From positions 62,001 to 126,000 of the forward strand of contig NZ_BDBU01000018.1 in assembly GCF_001613145.1 (NCBI RefSeq): a DNA stretch of 64,000 nt, written 5' to 3'. Below, one piece after another: positions 42,059 to 51,446 of the stretch. How positions within the stretch are numbered: the stretch's first letter is position 1; each line of letters opens with the position of its first letter. This stretch comes from Nocardia jejuensis NBRC 103114. GTDB taxonomy: Bacteria; Actinomycetota; Actinomycetes; Mycobacteriales; Mycobacteriaceae. The notes beneath the pieces are model-generated. The model did no database searches. It was not told where the DNA came from and saw nothing but the letters and a program-made list of their open reading frames with translations. The position numbers and the translations under genes are program-made.

Positions 42059-43365
42059 GACGGCTCGTCCGTCGGCACATCCGAACCCGGTGTGGGAGCG
42101 AGTGATCCGGGCTCGTCCGAGGCAGCGACGATCGGTGTGGGCGCGGGATCGGTTCCGTCGACGTAGGTTTCGTACGACGGCTCCTCCTCCTCGGGATGTC
42201 CCTCGGCCAGCTTGTCGCGGATCACCGCGGTCACCGCGTCGATGCTGAGCGAGCCGACCACCGCGCCGCGGCCGTCGGTGACCAGGGTCGCGCCCTGGCT
42301 GGTGGCGAGCATGGCGTCGAGAGCGTCGTTGAGCGTCGAGGAGCGCGCGACCACGGGCAGTCGCCGATCCAGGAAGTCCGACACCTCGGATTTGGAAGCC
42401 ACTTCCGTCAGCGACGGCCACGAGCGCGGCCGCCCGAACTCGTCCACGACCACGATCCAGGTCTGCCCGGCGGCCTTCGCCCGCCGGATCACGGTGTCCG
42501 CGGATTCGCCGACCCGTGCGGTGATCACCTTGTCGTAGCTGACATCTCGCACTCGCGACACGGTCAGGTACGCCAGCTTCGCGCCGGAGCCGATGAACTC
42601 CTCCACGAACGGCGTCGCCGGATCGGTGAGGATCTCCTCGGGGGTCGCGTACTGCTCGATATGCCCGCCCTCGGACAGGATGAGCACCTTGTCGCCGAGT
42701 TTGGTGGCCTCCTCGAAATCGTGCGTGACGATCACGACGGTCTTGCCGAGTTCGTGCTGGATCGCGATCAGGCTGTCCTGCAAGCGAACCCGCGTGATCG
42801 GATCGACCGCGCCGAACGGCTCGTCCATGAGCAGGACGGGCGGATCCGCGGCCAGCGCGCGGGCCACGCCGACGCGCTGCTGCTGTCCGCCGGACATGTC
42901 CTTGGGCAGCCGGTCGGCGAACTGGCCGGGATCGAGGCCGACCAGATCCAGCAGGTAGTCGGTGCGATCGGCGATGCGCTTCTTGTCCCAGCCCAGCACG
43001 CGGGGAATCGCGCCGATGTTCTTGGCCACGGACCAGTGCGGGAAGAGCCCGCCCGATTGGATGACGTACCCGATCGACTGGCGCAGCTTGTCCGGATCCT
43101 CGCGGGTGACGTCGCGCCCGCCGATGAAGATGCGGCCCTGCGTCGGCTCGATCAGCCGGTTGATCATCTTGAGCGTGGTGGTCTTACCGCAGCCGGACGG
43201 TCCGACGAAGGCCACGATCTGCCCGGCCTCGATCTCGAGGTCCAGGCTCTTCACCGCCGGAGTGTCCTGGCCTCGATAGCGCTTGACGACCGAGTCCAGC
43301 GTGATGGACGCACCCGTCACATTGCGGTCGCCGGACACGGGCCGACTGGTCACGTCATCGGTCAT
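42055..43365 (-). CDS. ABC transporter ATPase with CBS domains (OpuCA type)
   Basis: Predicted 436 aa, ATG at 43365 overlapping the permease stop by one base. Walker A GPSGCGKTT, signature SGGQQQR, Walker B LLMDEPFGAVDP, and H-loop HDFEEATKLG. A C-terminal pair of CBS motifs (RVGESADTVIRRAK, then VVARSSTLNDALDAM) matches osmoregulated OpuA/OpuC ATPases, where CBS modules sense ionic strength. An acidic, proline-rich tail of about 60 residues (EEEEPSYETYVDGTDPAPTP) extends beyond the CBS domain. Energises uptake. Confidence 0.94.
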   Translation of the reverse strand: MTDDVTSRPVSGDRNVTGASITLDSVVKRYRGQDTPAVKSLDLEIEAGQIVAFVGPSGCGKTTTLKMINRLIEPTQGRIFIGGRDVTREDPDKLRQSIGYVIQSGGLFPHWSVAKNIGAIPRVLGWDKKRIADRTDYLLDLVGLDPGQFADRLPKDMSGGQQQRVGVARALAADPPVLLMDEPFGAVDPITRVRLQDSLIAIQHELGKTVVIVTHDFEEATKLGDKVLILSEGGHIEQYATPEEILTDPATPFVEEFIGSGAKLAYLTVSRVRDVSYDKVITARVGESADTVIRRAKAAGQTWIVVVDEFGRPRSWPSLTEVASKSEVSDFLDRRLPVVARSSTLNDALDAMLATSQGATLVTDGRGAVVGSLSIDAVTAVIRDKLAEGHPEEEEPSYETYVDGTDPAPTPIVAASDEPGSLAPTPGSDVPTDEPS

Positions 43366-44006
43366 CAGAGTCCCTTTGCGATCGTGAGGCGTCCGAGCAG
43401 GACGAGGAGCGCGTCGAACACCAACGCGATGAGAACGATGAGCAGGGTGCCGGTCAGCGCCATCTCCAGCGCGTTCGCGCCACCGAGGCGGGAGAGGCCG
43501 TTGAAGATCAGCGAGCCGAGGCCCGGGCCCAGCACGTAGGCCACGATGGCCGCGACGCCGACGATCATCTGGGTGGAGACCCGGATGCCGGTCAGGATCA
43601 CCGGCCACGCGATCGGCAGTTCGATCGTCAGCAGAATGCGCCAGCGCGAGAATCCGATGCCCTGCGCGGATTCGATGACCGAGGCGGGCACCGAACGCAG
43701 CCCCACGATGGCGTTGCCGATCACCGGAAGCGCCGCGAAGAACGCCAGCATGATGAACGAGGGCACCACGCCCAGGCCGAACGGAACCAGCAGCAGCGCC
43801 AGCAGGGCCAGCGAGGGGATCGTCAGCGCGACCCGGCTGGAGGTGAGTGTGAGTGCGGACAGCAGTGGGAGGCGGTAGACCGCGATCGCGATCAGGACCG
43901 CGACGATCGTTCCGACCAGCACGGTCTGAAAGGCAAGGGACGCATGCTGATACGTGAGGAACGTCAGGGTCTCTCCCCGTCCTCGGATATAGCTCCACAA
44001 GTGCAC
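43365..44006 (-). CDS. ABC transporter permease (OpuCB type), first gene of the operon
   Basis: Predicted 213 aa from a GTG at 44006 with a weak GGGA site. Six hydrophobic segments; EAA loop ESAQGIGFSRWRILLTIELPIAWPVILTG. Smaller than the second permease, as usual for OpuCB/OpuCD pairs. The operon promoter should lie in 44007-44077. Confidence 0.92.
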   Translation of the reverse strand: MHLWSYIRGRGETLTFLTYQHASLAFQTVLVGTIVAVLIAIAVYRLPLLSALTLTSSRVALTIPSLALLALLLVPFGLGVVPSFIMLAFFAALPVIGNAIVGLRSVPASVIESAQGIGFSRWRILLTIELPIAWPVILTGIRVSTQMIVGVAAIVAYVLGPGLGSLIFNGLSRLGGANALEMALTGTLLIVLIALVFDALLVLLGRLTIAKGL

Positions 44007-44077
44007 GGGATTCCCATCGTCGGTCCAAGACCGGTCGTCGGTACCTGGCGGTGTGTCGTCACCGGACGCGCGAGCGA

Positions 44078-44125
44078 GCCGTCGAAGACTACTCGACGGC
44101 GCGGGTCAGGTCCGGGACCCCGGAC
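44078..44125 (-). terminator. Two adjacent hairpins downstream of the dioxygenase gene
   Basis: GCCGTCGA-N7-TCGACGGC (44078-44100) and GTCCG-GGACCC-CGGAC (44110-44125) lie between the dioxygenase stop (44150) and the OpuC start (44006), separating the two transcription units. Confidence 0.5.
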
Positions 44126-44149
44126 GGCTCGTCCGGTCACGATGCGGAA

Positions 44150-45097
44150 TCAGGCGGCCCGCGGGAGGGATTCGGCGGCCGAGTAGTCCTGGGCATCGCC
44201 CGCGATCACCGTGCTGGACGCGCCGTCGATCCCGACCGGGATGCCGCCCGCGAGGGTGATGCGGGTGAGCTTGCGGTGCTCGCTGCCGTCGTAGTCGTCG
44301 ATGGCGTAGTGCTGGGTGGCCCGGTTGTCCCAGATCGCGACATCCCCGAGCGACCAGTTCCAGCGGGTGGTGTTCTCGAGCCGGGTTACCCGCTGCTGGA
44401 ACAGCTGGAACAGGGCCCGGGACTCGGTGGCGGACAGGCCGACGAATTCCTTGACGAACGAGCCCAGCAGCAGCGCGCGCTCGCCCGTTTCCGGATGCAC
44501 CTCCACCACGGGGTGCTCGGTCTCGAAGTAGGTCGACTCGAATTCGCGCCGGTACTCCTGATCGAGGTGGTCCTCGGCGGCGGTGACGGCGTAGTCGTAG
44601 CGATTGGTGTGCCGCGCGCGCAGGCTCTCGGCCAGTCGCTTGAGCGGCTCGGGCAGCGAGTCGTAGGCCGCGACGGTCGAGGCCCAGGTGGTCGAGCCGC
44701 CGTAGCTGGGCAGGGTCACCGCGCGCAGGATCGAGGCGCTCGGGACGCGATCGACGAAGGTGACATCGGTGTGCCACACATTGGAGCGCCCGTGGCGCGA
44801 ATCGATGGCCAGGCTCTTGACGCCGGTGGAGGTGAGGGTCGGATGCGGGGTGGTCGGGTGGCCGAGCAGTTCGGCGAACTCGTACTGCCCGTCCTCGCTC
44901 AGGTGCTGCTGATCGCGGAAGAAGATCACCCGGTGCTCGTTCAGCGCCGCGCGGATGCCCGCGACCGTCGCCGCGTCCAGGTCGCCCCCGAGCCGGACCC
45001 CGTTGATCTGGGCGCCGATCCGGGCACCGAGTTTGACCACGTCCAGACCGGACGACGTCTCGACGGTGGTGCCTGCGGCGGTGGTATCGGAGGGCAT
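44150..45097 (-). CDS. Alpha-ketoglutarate-dependent dioxygenase, alkylsulfatase type (AtsK/Rv3406-like)
   Basis: Predicted 315 aa, ATG at 45097 after GAAAGGCC. TauD-family fold with the 2-His-1-carboxylate site WHTDVTF (His109, Asp111) and His263 in QHYAIDDYD, and the 2-oxoglutarate Arg near 279. Motifs [28 protein letters not shown] and [18 protein letters not shown] closely resemble M. tuberculosis Rv3406, which cleaves alkyl sulfates to release sulfate, and differ from taurine dioxygenase. The first ~18 residues are extra. Likely role: sulfur scavenging. Confidence 0.92.
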   Translation of the reverse strand: MPSDTTAAGTTVETSSGLDVVKLGARIGAQINGVRLGGDLDAATVAGIRAALNEHRVIFFRDQQHLSEDGQYEFAELLGHPTTPHPTLTSTGVKSLAIDSRHGRSNVWHTDVTFVDRVPSASILRAVTLPSYGGSTTWASTVAAYDSLPEPLKRLAESLRARHTNRYDYAVTAAEDHLDQEYRREFESTYFETEHPVVEVHPETGERALLLGSFVKEFVGLSATESRALFQLFQQRVTRLENTTRWNWSLGDVAIWDNRATQHYAIDDYDGSEHRKLTRITLAGGIPVGIDGASSTVIAGDAQDYSAAESLPRAA

Positions 45098-45229
45098 GCG
45101 AGGGCCTTTCGCTCGAACCTGACGACTGGCTCGAATGACACCACCCTCGCGAAGGCCGAACCAGTATTACGGTCACCCGGAATTAATTGATCGAGACCGG
45201 TCGGCACGCTATTCGCGCAGGTCACGGGC

Positions 45230-47311
45230 ATGATCATGGTCAACTGGTCTAATCCGATTTCGGCTACTCGCCCGCAAATTGTCCCCGATACTGCAGACAT
45301 GAACGAGCCGAGTGGAATTCGATCGAACGGCAACTCGGGGCCCACGGCAGCGGGGCATTCTTCGGTGAACGGAACGAACGGCGCGAGTTCGGCGCGACTG
45401 TTCAACATACTCGTGGTGGGGGCGGGCATAGCGGGACTCGCCGCCGCACAGGCACTTCGCAGAATCGGGCACACGGTGCGGGTGCTCGAGGCCCGCGATC
45501 GAATCGGCGGGCGGATCTGGACCGATGCGGCCGGAGTGGATCTGGGTGCGCACTGGGTGCACGGCACCGAGGGCAATCCACTCACCGAATTGATCGAACG
45601 GCTGGAGATTCCGTTCAGCTATGTCGGCGGGGACAGCTCGTACACGGGCGGATTCGACAGCCTCACCCTGTACGGACCGGATCGGCAGCTCACGACCGCC
45701 GCGATGAAGAATCGCACCCTCGAATTGGCGGACGCGGTGCTGCACGAGCTCGAACGCCGCGCGGAACTGGCACGGCGGCACGGCCATCCGGACAGATCGC
45801 TGGCACAGGTGATCGGCGAGATCATCGCCGAGGGCGGGCACGAGCCGAACGACGAGCAGGCGATTCGGTATCACCTCAATGTGATCCTGCGCGAGGATGT
45901 CGCGGAGGACGCGGACAAACTGTCGTTCAAATTCTGGGAGGACGGGTACCGGGTCTACGGGTACGGCGACAGCATCCTGCACGGGGGCTATCGAGCGGTC
46001 GTCGAATCGCTCGCGGCGGGCGTGGATATCGAGCTGGGGCAGGCGGTCGGCCTGATCGAGACGGTCGGGGAGTCCGGGCCGGTGCGCGTCACCACCGGCA
46101 GCGGCGTGCGCGAAGCGGACAAGGTACTGGTCACCGTGCCGCTCGGGGTGCTGAAAACCGATGCGGTGCGGTTCGATCCGCCGCTGCCGCAGGCCAAACG
46201 GCAGGCGATCGAACGGCTCGGCTTCGGCACGCTGAACAAGATCGCGCTGCATTACGACCAGCGGTTCTGGTCGGCGGAGCAGTACGTGTACGGCTATCTG
46301 TGCCGCGAGACCGACCGCTATCCGACGGTCGTGATCAGCATGTGGAAGTCGCACGGCAAGCCGATTCTGGTGCTGCTGCTGGGCGCCTCGCTCGGGCGCG
46401 AGATGGAGACCTGGTCCGACGCCGAGGTCGAGACCTACGCGACCACCGTGGTCGCCGATATCTTCGGGCCGAATGCGCCTGCGCCGGAACAGGTCTCACG
46501 CACCGCCTGGTCCTCGGATCCGTTCGCGGGTGGTTCCTACACCTGCATCGGGGTGGACGCCACGCCCCGGGATCTGGACATTCTGGCCGAGCCGGTGGGG
46601 GAGCGGCTGTTCTTCGCCGGTGAGGCGACCAACAGCTATCACTGGGGGTGCGTGCACAGCGCGTACGAATCGGGATTGCGCGAGGCGGCCCGGATCGCGG
46701 ACGATCCGTCGCTGTTCAGCCCGCCCGCCACCGAGACCTCACGCCGGCAGCGCCGCGATATCGATCGGATGAAACGGTTCGCGCGAATGCGGATGGGCCA
46801 TCTGAGTTTCGGCGAACTGCGCGACCGGGTGTCCTGCCTGGCCGAGAGCGTCGATCCGTTCGGGGTGCGGCTGTTCGAACCGCTGGTGGATTCCGAACGC
46901 GAGACCCTGGCCTCGATGCTCGACGAGCTCACCTACGGGCCGGGCGACGGCATCTGCCGCGAGGACGACACCGCACACGGCATCTACGTCATCGCGGACG
47001 GTGAGGTCCAGGTGGACTTCGGCGGGATCTACGAGCGCACGACGCTGACCCGCGGGGCGGTGCTGGGCAGTCACGACCTGTTCTTCAACGCGCGCACGAC
47101 CAGCGTGGTCGCGGTCGGCGCGGTGCGGCTGTACTACCTGGACCACTACCGGTACAAGACGTTTCTGTACGCGTTCCCCGACGTCATGATGATGATGCTC
47201 GCGGATCTGATCACGCGCTGGGAGCAATTGGAGGACGTGCTGGGCGCGGCCGCCCTCACGGGTGCGGTGCGAATCCCGCCGCGCCGGTCCGCCCGGACGT
47301 CGGAGATGTAG
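45230..47311 (+). CDS. Flavin amine oxidase fused to a cyclic-nucleotide-binding-like domain
   Basis: 693 aa from the ATG at 45230 (ATGs at 45236 and 45299 are alternatives; the first ~55 residues are Asn/Ser/Gly-rich linker). FAD domain: NILVVGAGIAGLAAAQALRRIGHT, EARDRIGGRIWT, HWVHGTEGNPL, and LFFAGEATNSYHWGCVHSAYESGLREA. Family substrates are polyamines or amines. From about residue 540 a second domain resembles a cNMP-binding (CAP-type) beta-barrel: FEPLVDSERETLASML, GPGDGICREDDTAHGIYVIADGEVQVD and GSHDLFFNARTTSVVAV. The usual phosphate-binding F-G-E is changed to L-G-S-H-D, so ligand binding may be lost or different. Divergent from the dioxygenase. Confidence 0.88.
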   Translation: MIMVNWSNPISATRPQIVPDTADMNEPSGIRSNGNSGPTAAGHSSVNGTNGASSARLFNILVVGAGIAGLAAAQALRRIGHTVRVLEARDRIGGRIWTDAAGVDLGAHWVHGTEGNPLTELIERLEIPFSYVGGDSSYTGGFDSLTLYGPDRQLTTAAMKNRTLELADAVLHELERRAELARRHGHPDRSLAQVIGEIIAEGGHEPNDEQAIRYHLNVILREDVAEDADKLSFKFWEDGYRVYGYGDSILHGGYRAVVESLAAGVDIELGQAVGLIETVGESGPVRVTTGSGVREADKVLVTVPLGVLKTDAVRFDPPLPQAKRQAIERLGFGTLNKIALHYDQRFWSAEQYVYGYLCRETDRYPTVVISMWKSHGKPILVLLLGASLGREMETWSDAEVETYATTVVADIFGPNAPAPEQVSRTAWSSDPFAGGSYTCIGVDATPRDLDILAEPVGERLFFAGEATNSYHWGCVHSAYESGLREAARIADDPSLFSPPATETSRRQRRDIDRMKRFARMRMGHLSFGELRDRVSCLAESVDPFGVRLFEPLVDSERETLASMLDELTYGPGDGICREDDTAHGIYVIADGEVQVDFGGIYERTTLTRGAVLGSHDLFFNARTTSVVAVGAVRLYYLDHYRYKTFLYAFPDVMMMMLADLITRWEQLEDVLGAAALTGAVRIPPRRSARTSEM

Positions 47312-47334
47312 GGGTACTCGGTAGGCGGACGTGC

Positions 47335-47457
47335 TCAGTCGTCGTGCCCGGCGCACCACTGGTCGGCGGGCACGATGGCGCGCACGTCCTCGATGTGTTC
47401 GCCGCAGCCGGCCCAGGTGGTCTTCGCGCAGATGGTGCAGGGTGCGGGTTGGCACAT
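47335..47457 (-). CDS. Small cysteine-rich protein (40 aa)
   Basis: 40 aa, ATG at 47457, too short for routine gene finders. It reads MCQPAPCTICAKTTWAGCGE ... and ends ADQWCAGH. Five cysteines and two histidines (C2, C7, C10, C18, C35; H21, H38) suggest a small zinc-binding or zinc-ribbon-like peptide. Similar short MC-x-P-x-x-C-x-x-C proteins with TTWAGCG are widespread but unnamed in actinobacteria. Divergent from 47598 with a large inverted repeat between. Confidence 0.6.
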   Translation of the reverse strand: MCQPAPCTICAKTTWAGCGEHIEDVRAIVPADQWCAGHDD

Positions 47458-47483
47458 GGGGTAGTCCCTTTCCTGGTGATTGA

Positions 47484-47534
47484 AGTACACCGATCGATGT
47501 AATACGCTCCGAGTACTAGAACGATCGGTGTACT
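47484..47534. promoter_or_regulatory. Large inverted repeat between two small genes (TetR-like operator pair)
   Basis: AGTACACCGATCG (47484-47496) and CGATCGGTGTACT (47522-47534) are perfect 13-bp inverted arms 25 bp apart. The left arm extends into its own near-palindrome TACACCGATCGATGTA. This looks like a tandem operator for a TetR-type dimer, or a large cruciform. Promoters for both divergent small genes must lie here. Confidence 0.55.
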
Positions 47535-47597
47535 GAACGTCTCGACAAAGGAGTCGGTGATGGTGTGTCACGTCAATTTTCCGGGGGTGACCCGGAC

Positions 47598-47810
47598 ATG
47601 CTGCTGATGATGGTACTCGCGGGCGTCGTGCTGCTCGCCCTGGTACTGCTGCGTGGGGGAACGGACATCGATTTCCGCCAACGTGAGATCGCGGAGTTCT
47701 ACGACAGGCAGGCTTCGGTGGCTCGGCGCGAATCGCGCAGGCGGCATTACAGCGCCGTGCACGCGGAGCTGTGCCCGCTCGGCGGCGGACGCCGGGATAC
47801 GCTCGGCTAG
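47598..47810 (+). CDS. Small single-pass membrane protein
   Basis: 70 aa, ATG at 47598 with GGGGGTGA 9 nt upstream (an earlier GTG at 47565 is less likely). One N-terminal hydrophobic helix (MLLMMVLAGVVLLALVLL), then a basic, helical tail (EIAEFYDRQASVARRESRRRHYSAV). The stop overlaps the convergent gene at 47807. Function unknown. Confidence 0.55.
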   Translation: MLLMMVLAGVVLLALVLLRGGTDIDFRQREIAEFYDRQASVARRESRRRHYSAVHAELCPLGGGRRDTLG

Positions 47811-48175
47811 TCCTCGGGGTGAGCGGGCTTGTCCGGCCCCAACGCCTTGCGCGCCGCGGCGAACCACGCCTGAGTCTCGACGAGTCCGGCCTGGATGTCC
47901 TTGCGCGCACCGTGAAATCCGAAGAGTTCGCCCGCGTACCGGGTCAGCACCGAACCTTCCGGTTCCTCGAGTTCCTCCAGGAAGGCGGCGTCCTGCAGCA
48001 GGTACGCGATCCCGGCCAGCTCACCGTTCGTCCAGACCTGGCGATACTCGCTCCAGCCGTGCCGTCGGACGTCTCGGGCGCGGTCGAGCAGACTCGACTG
48101 CAGGGCCTTGCGGTCCTGGTCGGTCGGCTGCTGCCGCGTGCGCTTGTTCCACGGGGTCGGTTCGGCGTCGGGCAT
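47807..48175 (-). CDS. Hypothetical protein
   Basis: Predicted 122 aa, ATG at 48175. Soluble and helical with a tryptophan-rich centre (RRHGWSEYRQVWTNGELAGIAYLLQD) and a late AWFAAARKALG helix. No recognised motif. Convergent with the small membrane protein gene, sharing 4 bp. Confidence 0.65.
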   Translation of the reverse strand: MPDAEPTPWNKRTRQQPTDQDRKALQSSLLDRARDVRRHGWSEYRQVWTNGELAGIAYLLQDAAFLEELEEPEGSVLTRYAGELFGFHGARKDIQAGLVETQAWFAAARKALGPDKPAHPED

Positions 48176-48237
48176 GCCGACAGTCTGTCAGAGCCCTGCG
48201 CCGAACCGGTCCGCCGTCGCCGTCAGTGTGCCTGCCG

Positions 48238-48717
48238 TCAGTGTGCCTGTTCGCCCTCGCTGTAGGTGGCGATGATCTGACGAATCGAGGAGGTGACCGT
48301 CAGATCCGAGTCGAGCGGGACCCAGCGATAGGTCGAGTAGTTGGTCAGGTGGATCGGGCCGACGCCGGCGACCCGGACCGCGAAATGTTCGCGCCGGACC
48401 GGCTTTCCGGCATTGGACAGATAATCGAAACCGCCCAGGTGTCGCAGCACGTCGATCACGGTGAGCCCGGTTTCCTCCCGGACCGCACGCGCCACGGCCA
48501 CGGCCAGCGGCTCGCCGAGACGCACCGTGGTGCCGGGTAGGGCGAGTGGGCCGCGTGCTCCCGCCCATTCGTCGCGTGCCAGTAGCAGCACCGCGCCATT
48601 GTGTTCCAGTACGACCCCGATTCGCAGCGCGACACCGTCGTCCGCGGCACGCTGTTCCAATTCGGCCAGTACCGATTCACCGATCGAGAGACTCGGTGAA
48701 ATTTCGTATTCCCTCAC
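48238..48717 (-). CDS. Nudix-hydrolase-like protein with degenerate Nudix box
   Basis: 159 aa from a GTG at 48717; start uncertain. The fold is recognisable (VVLEHNGAVLLLARDEWAG, then LPGTTVRLGEPLAVAVARAVREETGL). The canonical G-x5-E-x7-R-E-U-x-E-E-x-G-U reads with one extra spacer residue and R-A-V-R-E-E, so the first catalytic Glu of the helix is altered. It may bind a nucleotide ligand without hydrolysis, or hydrolyse a different substrate. The 3' end carries a 12-bp direct duplication. Confidence 0.72.
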   Translation of the reverse strand: MREYEISPSLSIGESVLAELEQRAADDGVALRIGVVLEHNGAVLLLARDEWAGARGPLALPGTTVRLGEPLAVAVARAVREETGLTVIDVLRHLGGFDYLSNAGKPVRREHFAVRVAGVGPIHLTNYSTYRWVPLDSDLTVTSSIRQIIATYSEGEQAH

Positions 48718-49216
48718 GTCACACCACACATCCCGTACCTTCGGACTCCCTCGTCCGATGCTGTCAACGCTACCGACTGAGAAACACTGGGTGGCAGGGA
48801 GATTCACAAGAATCGGTGCATCTCCACTGTACCGGCGAGTAGGCCGGAAACTTTCGCGATCGGCCCGCGCGCAGCCGCGTGGAACTCGTTGCAGTCCTGT
48901 CGTGGCGAATCGCTCGCATTCGGCTCGCCCGGCGTCCGGGCGGTCGCCACCGACGCACTCCCTCCCCGTTCGCGATCACAGCGTTCCCGCCGGCAATTCT
49001 ACGACCGGCGACTCTGACCTGCGGAGAAGTATGCACCTCGGTCAAGTCACGGCCGTCGGAACAGCACAATTAGGGCACGGCTGCGCGATGTCGGGCGGCG
49101 AATCCTCAGGTAGGTGAGGTAAGACTTGGACATCTGTTCCTTACCGGGTGCGGCAATCGTGGCGGATACCTGGAATAGTTGGTGCCGCACGCACAGAGAC
49201 CAAGGCGAAAGCGGGG
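48718..49216. other. Intergenic region upstream of moxR
   Basis: Divergent region between the Nudix-like gene and moxR. No gene, clear operator or RNA was found; the promoters for both directions must lie here. Confidence 0.45.
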
Positions 49217-50449
49217 ATGTTGGTGACTTCGACTGATGGTGTGAGCGGGGTAAAGACGGTGAAGGAGCCGGCTCCGGCAACGAGCACCCTCGAGCGCGAT
49301 GTCCAGACCCTGGAAAAGGCGATCTACGAAGTCAAACGGGTGATCGTCGGCCAGGATCGGCTGGTCGAGCGACTGCTCGTCGGCGTTCTCGCGCGGGGCC
49401 ACGTCCTGCTCGAGGGTGTGCCGGGCATCGCCAAGACGCTTGCGGTGGAGACCTTCGCGAAAGTGGTGGGCGGCAGCTTCTCCCGCGTCCAGTTCACCCC
49501 CGACCTGGTGCCGACCGACCTCGTCGGTACCCGTATCTACCGGCAGGGCCGCGAGGAGTTCGACACCGAACTCGGTCCCGTGGTCGCGAACTTCGTTCTC
49601 GCGGACGAGATCAACCGCGCCCCGGCCAAGGTGCAGTCGGCGCTGCTCGAGGTGATGGCCGAGCGCCACGTCTCCATCGGCGGCAAGACCTACCCGATGC
49701 CGAATCCGTTCCTGGTCATGGCGACTCAGAACCCGATCGAGAGCGAAGGCGTCTACCCGCTGCCCGAGGCGCAGCGCGACCGCTTCCTGTTCAAGGTCGT
49801 CGTGGACTACCCCTCGGTCGAGGAAGAGCGCGAGATCATCTACCGGATGGGCGTCACCCCGCCGGAGCCCAAGGCGATCCTGGATCCCGTCGAGGTGGTG
49901 CGCCTGCAGCAGGTGGCCGCCAACAACTTCGTGCACCACGCGCTGGTGGACTACGTGGTCCGCGTGATCGCCGCGACCCGTAATCCGGCCGAGTTCGGCA
50001 TGAACGACGTGGCCGGGTGGATCTCCTACGGCGCTTCCCCGCGTGCCAGCCTCGGCATCATCGCCGCGGCCCGCGCGGTGGCGCTGATCCGCGGCCGCGA
50101 CTACGTGGTCCCGCAGGACGTCGTCGAGGTGGTGCCGGACGTGCTGCGTCACCGCCTGGTGCTGTCCTACGACGCGCTGGCGGACGAGGTGACTCCCGAC
50201 GACGTGATCCGTCGTGTGCTGCAGACCGTCGGTCTGCCGCAGGTGGCCCCGCAAGCCGTCGCTCCCGGTGCCGCGGCGCCGCAGGCCGCCCCGATGCCCG
50301 CGCCCGCCAACCCGGCCATGGGTCCGCACGGCGGTCAGCAGCATCCCGCGCCGCAGGGCATCCCGCAGCCGCCGCATGCGCAGCAGGGTATTCCGCAGCC
50401 GCCCAACGGTCAGATGTCCGGAGTGCCCGGCCAGCCGCAGCAGAAGTGA
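49217..50449 (+). CDS. moxR: MoxR-family AAA+ ATPase
   Basis: 410 aa from the ATG at 49217 (a longer frame begins at 49148). AAA+ motifs: Walker A GVPGIAKT, Walker B VLADEINR, sensor 1 ATQNPIE and sensor 2 YDALADEVTP. Highly similar in order and motif to M. tuberculosis MoxR1 (Rv1479): QFTPDLVPTDLVGTRIYRQGREEFDTELGPV and the PLPEAQRDRFLFK block. The C-terminal ~70 residues are a Pro/Gln-rich low-complexity tail. MoxR proteins work as chaperone-like ATPases with the DUF58 and VWA partners encoded next. Confidence 0.95.
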   Translation: MLVTSTDGVSGVKTVKEPAPATSTLERDVQTLEKAIYEVKRVIVGQDRLVERLLVGVLARGHVLLEGVPGIAKTLAVETFAKVVGGSFSRVQFTPDLVPTDLVGTRIYRQGREEFDTELGPVVANFVLADEINRAPAKVQSALLEVMAERHVSIGGKTYPMPNPFLVMATQNPIESEGVYPLPEAQRDRFLFKVVVDYPSVEEEREIIYRMGVTPPEPKAILDPVEVVRLQQVAANNFVHHALVDYVVRVIAATRNPAEFGMNDVAGWISYGASPRASLGIIAAARAVALIRGRDYVVPQDVVEVVPDVLRHRLVLSYDALADEVTPDDVIRRVLQTVGLPQVAPQAVAPGAAAPQAAPMPAPANPAMGPHGGQQHPAPQGIPQPPHAQQGIPQPPNGQMSGVPGQPQQK

Positions 50450-50481
50450 GGCGGGCCTCGGATTCGGTTGCGCCCGTGACG

Positions 50482-51446
50482 ATGTCAACTCCCAGCGGTA
50501 CTCCACATGCCCCGCCCTCCTTCGAGTCGGGCGACCTGACCGACCCACGGTTGTCGGCGGCGCTCAAGACGCTCGAACTCACCGTGCGCCGCCGCCTGGA
50601 CGGTGTGCTGCACGGTGATCATCTCGGTCTGATTCCCGGACCGGGTTCCGATGCCGGTGACGCCCGCATGTACCAGCCGGGCGACGATGTGCGCCAGATG
50701 GATTGGTCGGTGACCGCGCGCACGACCCATCCGCACGTGCGGATGTCGATCGCGGACCGGGAACTCGAGACCTGGTTGGTGGTGGACCTGTCCGCCAGCC
50801 TGGACTTCGGTACCGCCGCCTGCCAGAAGCGTGATCTGGTGGTCGCCGCCGCGGCCGCGGTCACCCATCTGACCAGCGGTGGCGGTAATCGGATCGGCGC
50901 GGTGGTCGCCAATGGCGAACAGCTGATCCGTATTCCGGCCCGCAGCGGCCGGGTGCACGCGCAGACCATGCTGCGCAAGATCGCCACCACCCCGCACGCC
51001 CGTGACGGCGTGCGCGGGGATCTGAGCGGCGCCATCGAGTCACTGCGGCGGCCACAGCGCAAACGTGGTCTGGCCGTGGTGATCTCGGACTTCCTCGGCG
51101 ATATCGATTGGCAGCGCAGTCTGCGCGCCATTTCCGGCCGGCACGATCTGCTGGCGGTCGAGGTGCTCGACCCCCTGGATACGGCGCTGCCCGATATCGG
51201 GGACGTGGTGCTGCACGATCCGGAAACCGGTCGTACCCGCGAATTCAGCGTGACCCCCACCCTGCGCGCGGACTACGCGAAAGCGTCTCGGCGCCACCGG
51301 GAACAGGTCGAGCTGGCGATGCGCAGTTGCGGTGCGCCGGTGATGGAGTTGAGTACCGACCGGGACTGGATCACCGATGTGGTCAAATTCGTATCCACTC
51401 GGCGCCACACCTTCGGCGCCTCCAATGCCGGGCGGGTGCCGCGCCA

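Noticed and set aside
44150..45097. Isonitrile-forming dioxygenase (Rv0097/ScoE type) partnering the NRPS
   Set aside because: Motifs follow the Rv3406 alkylsulfatase subgroup, and the ACP, FadD10 and thioesterase genes of isonitrile clusters are absent.
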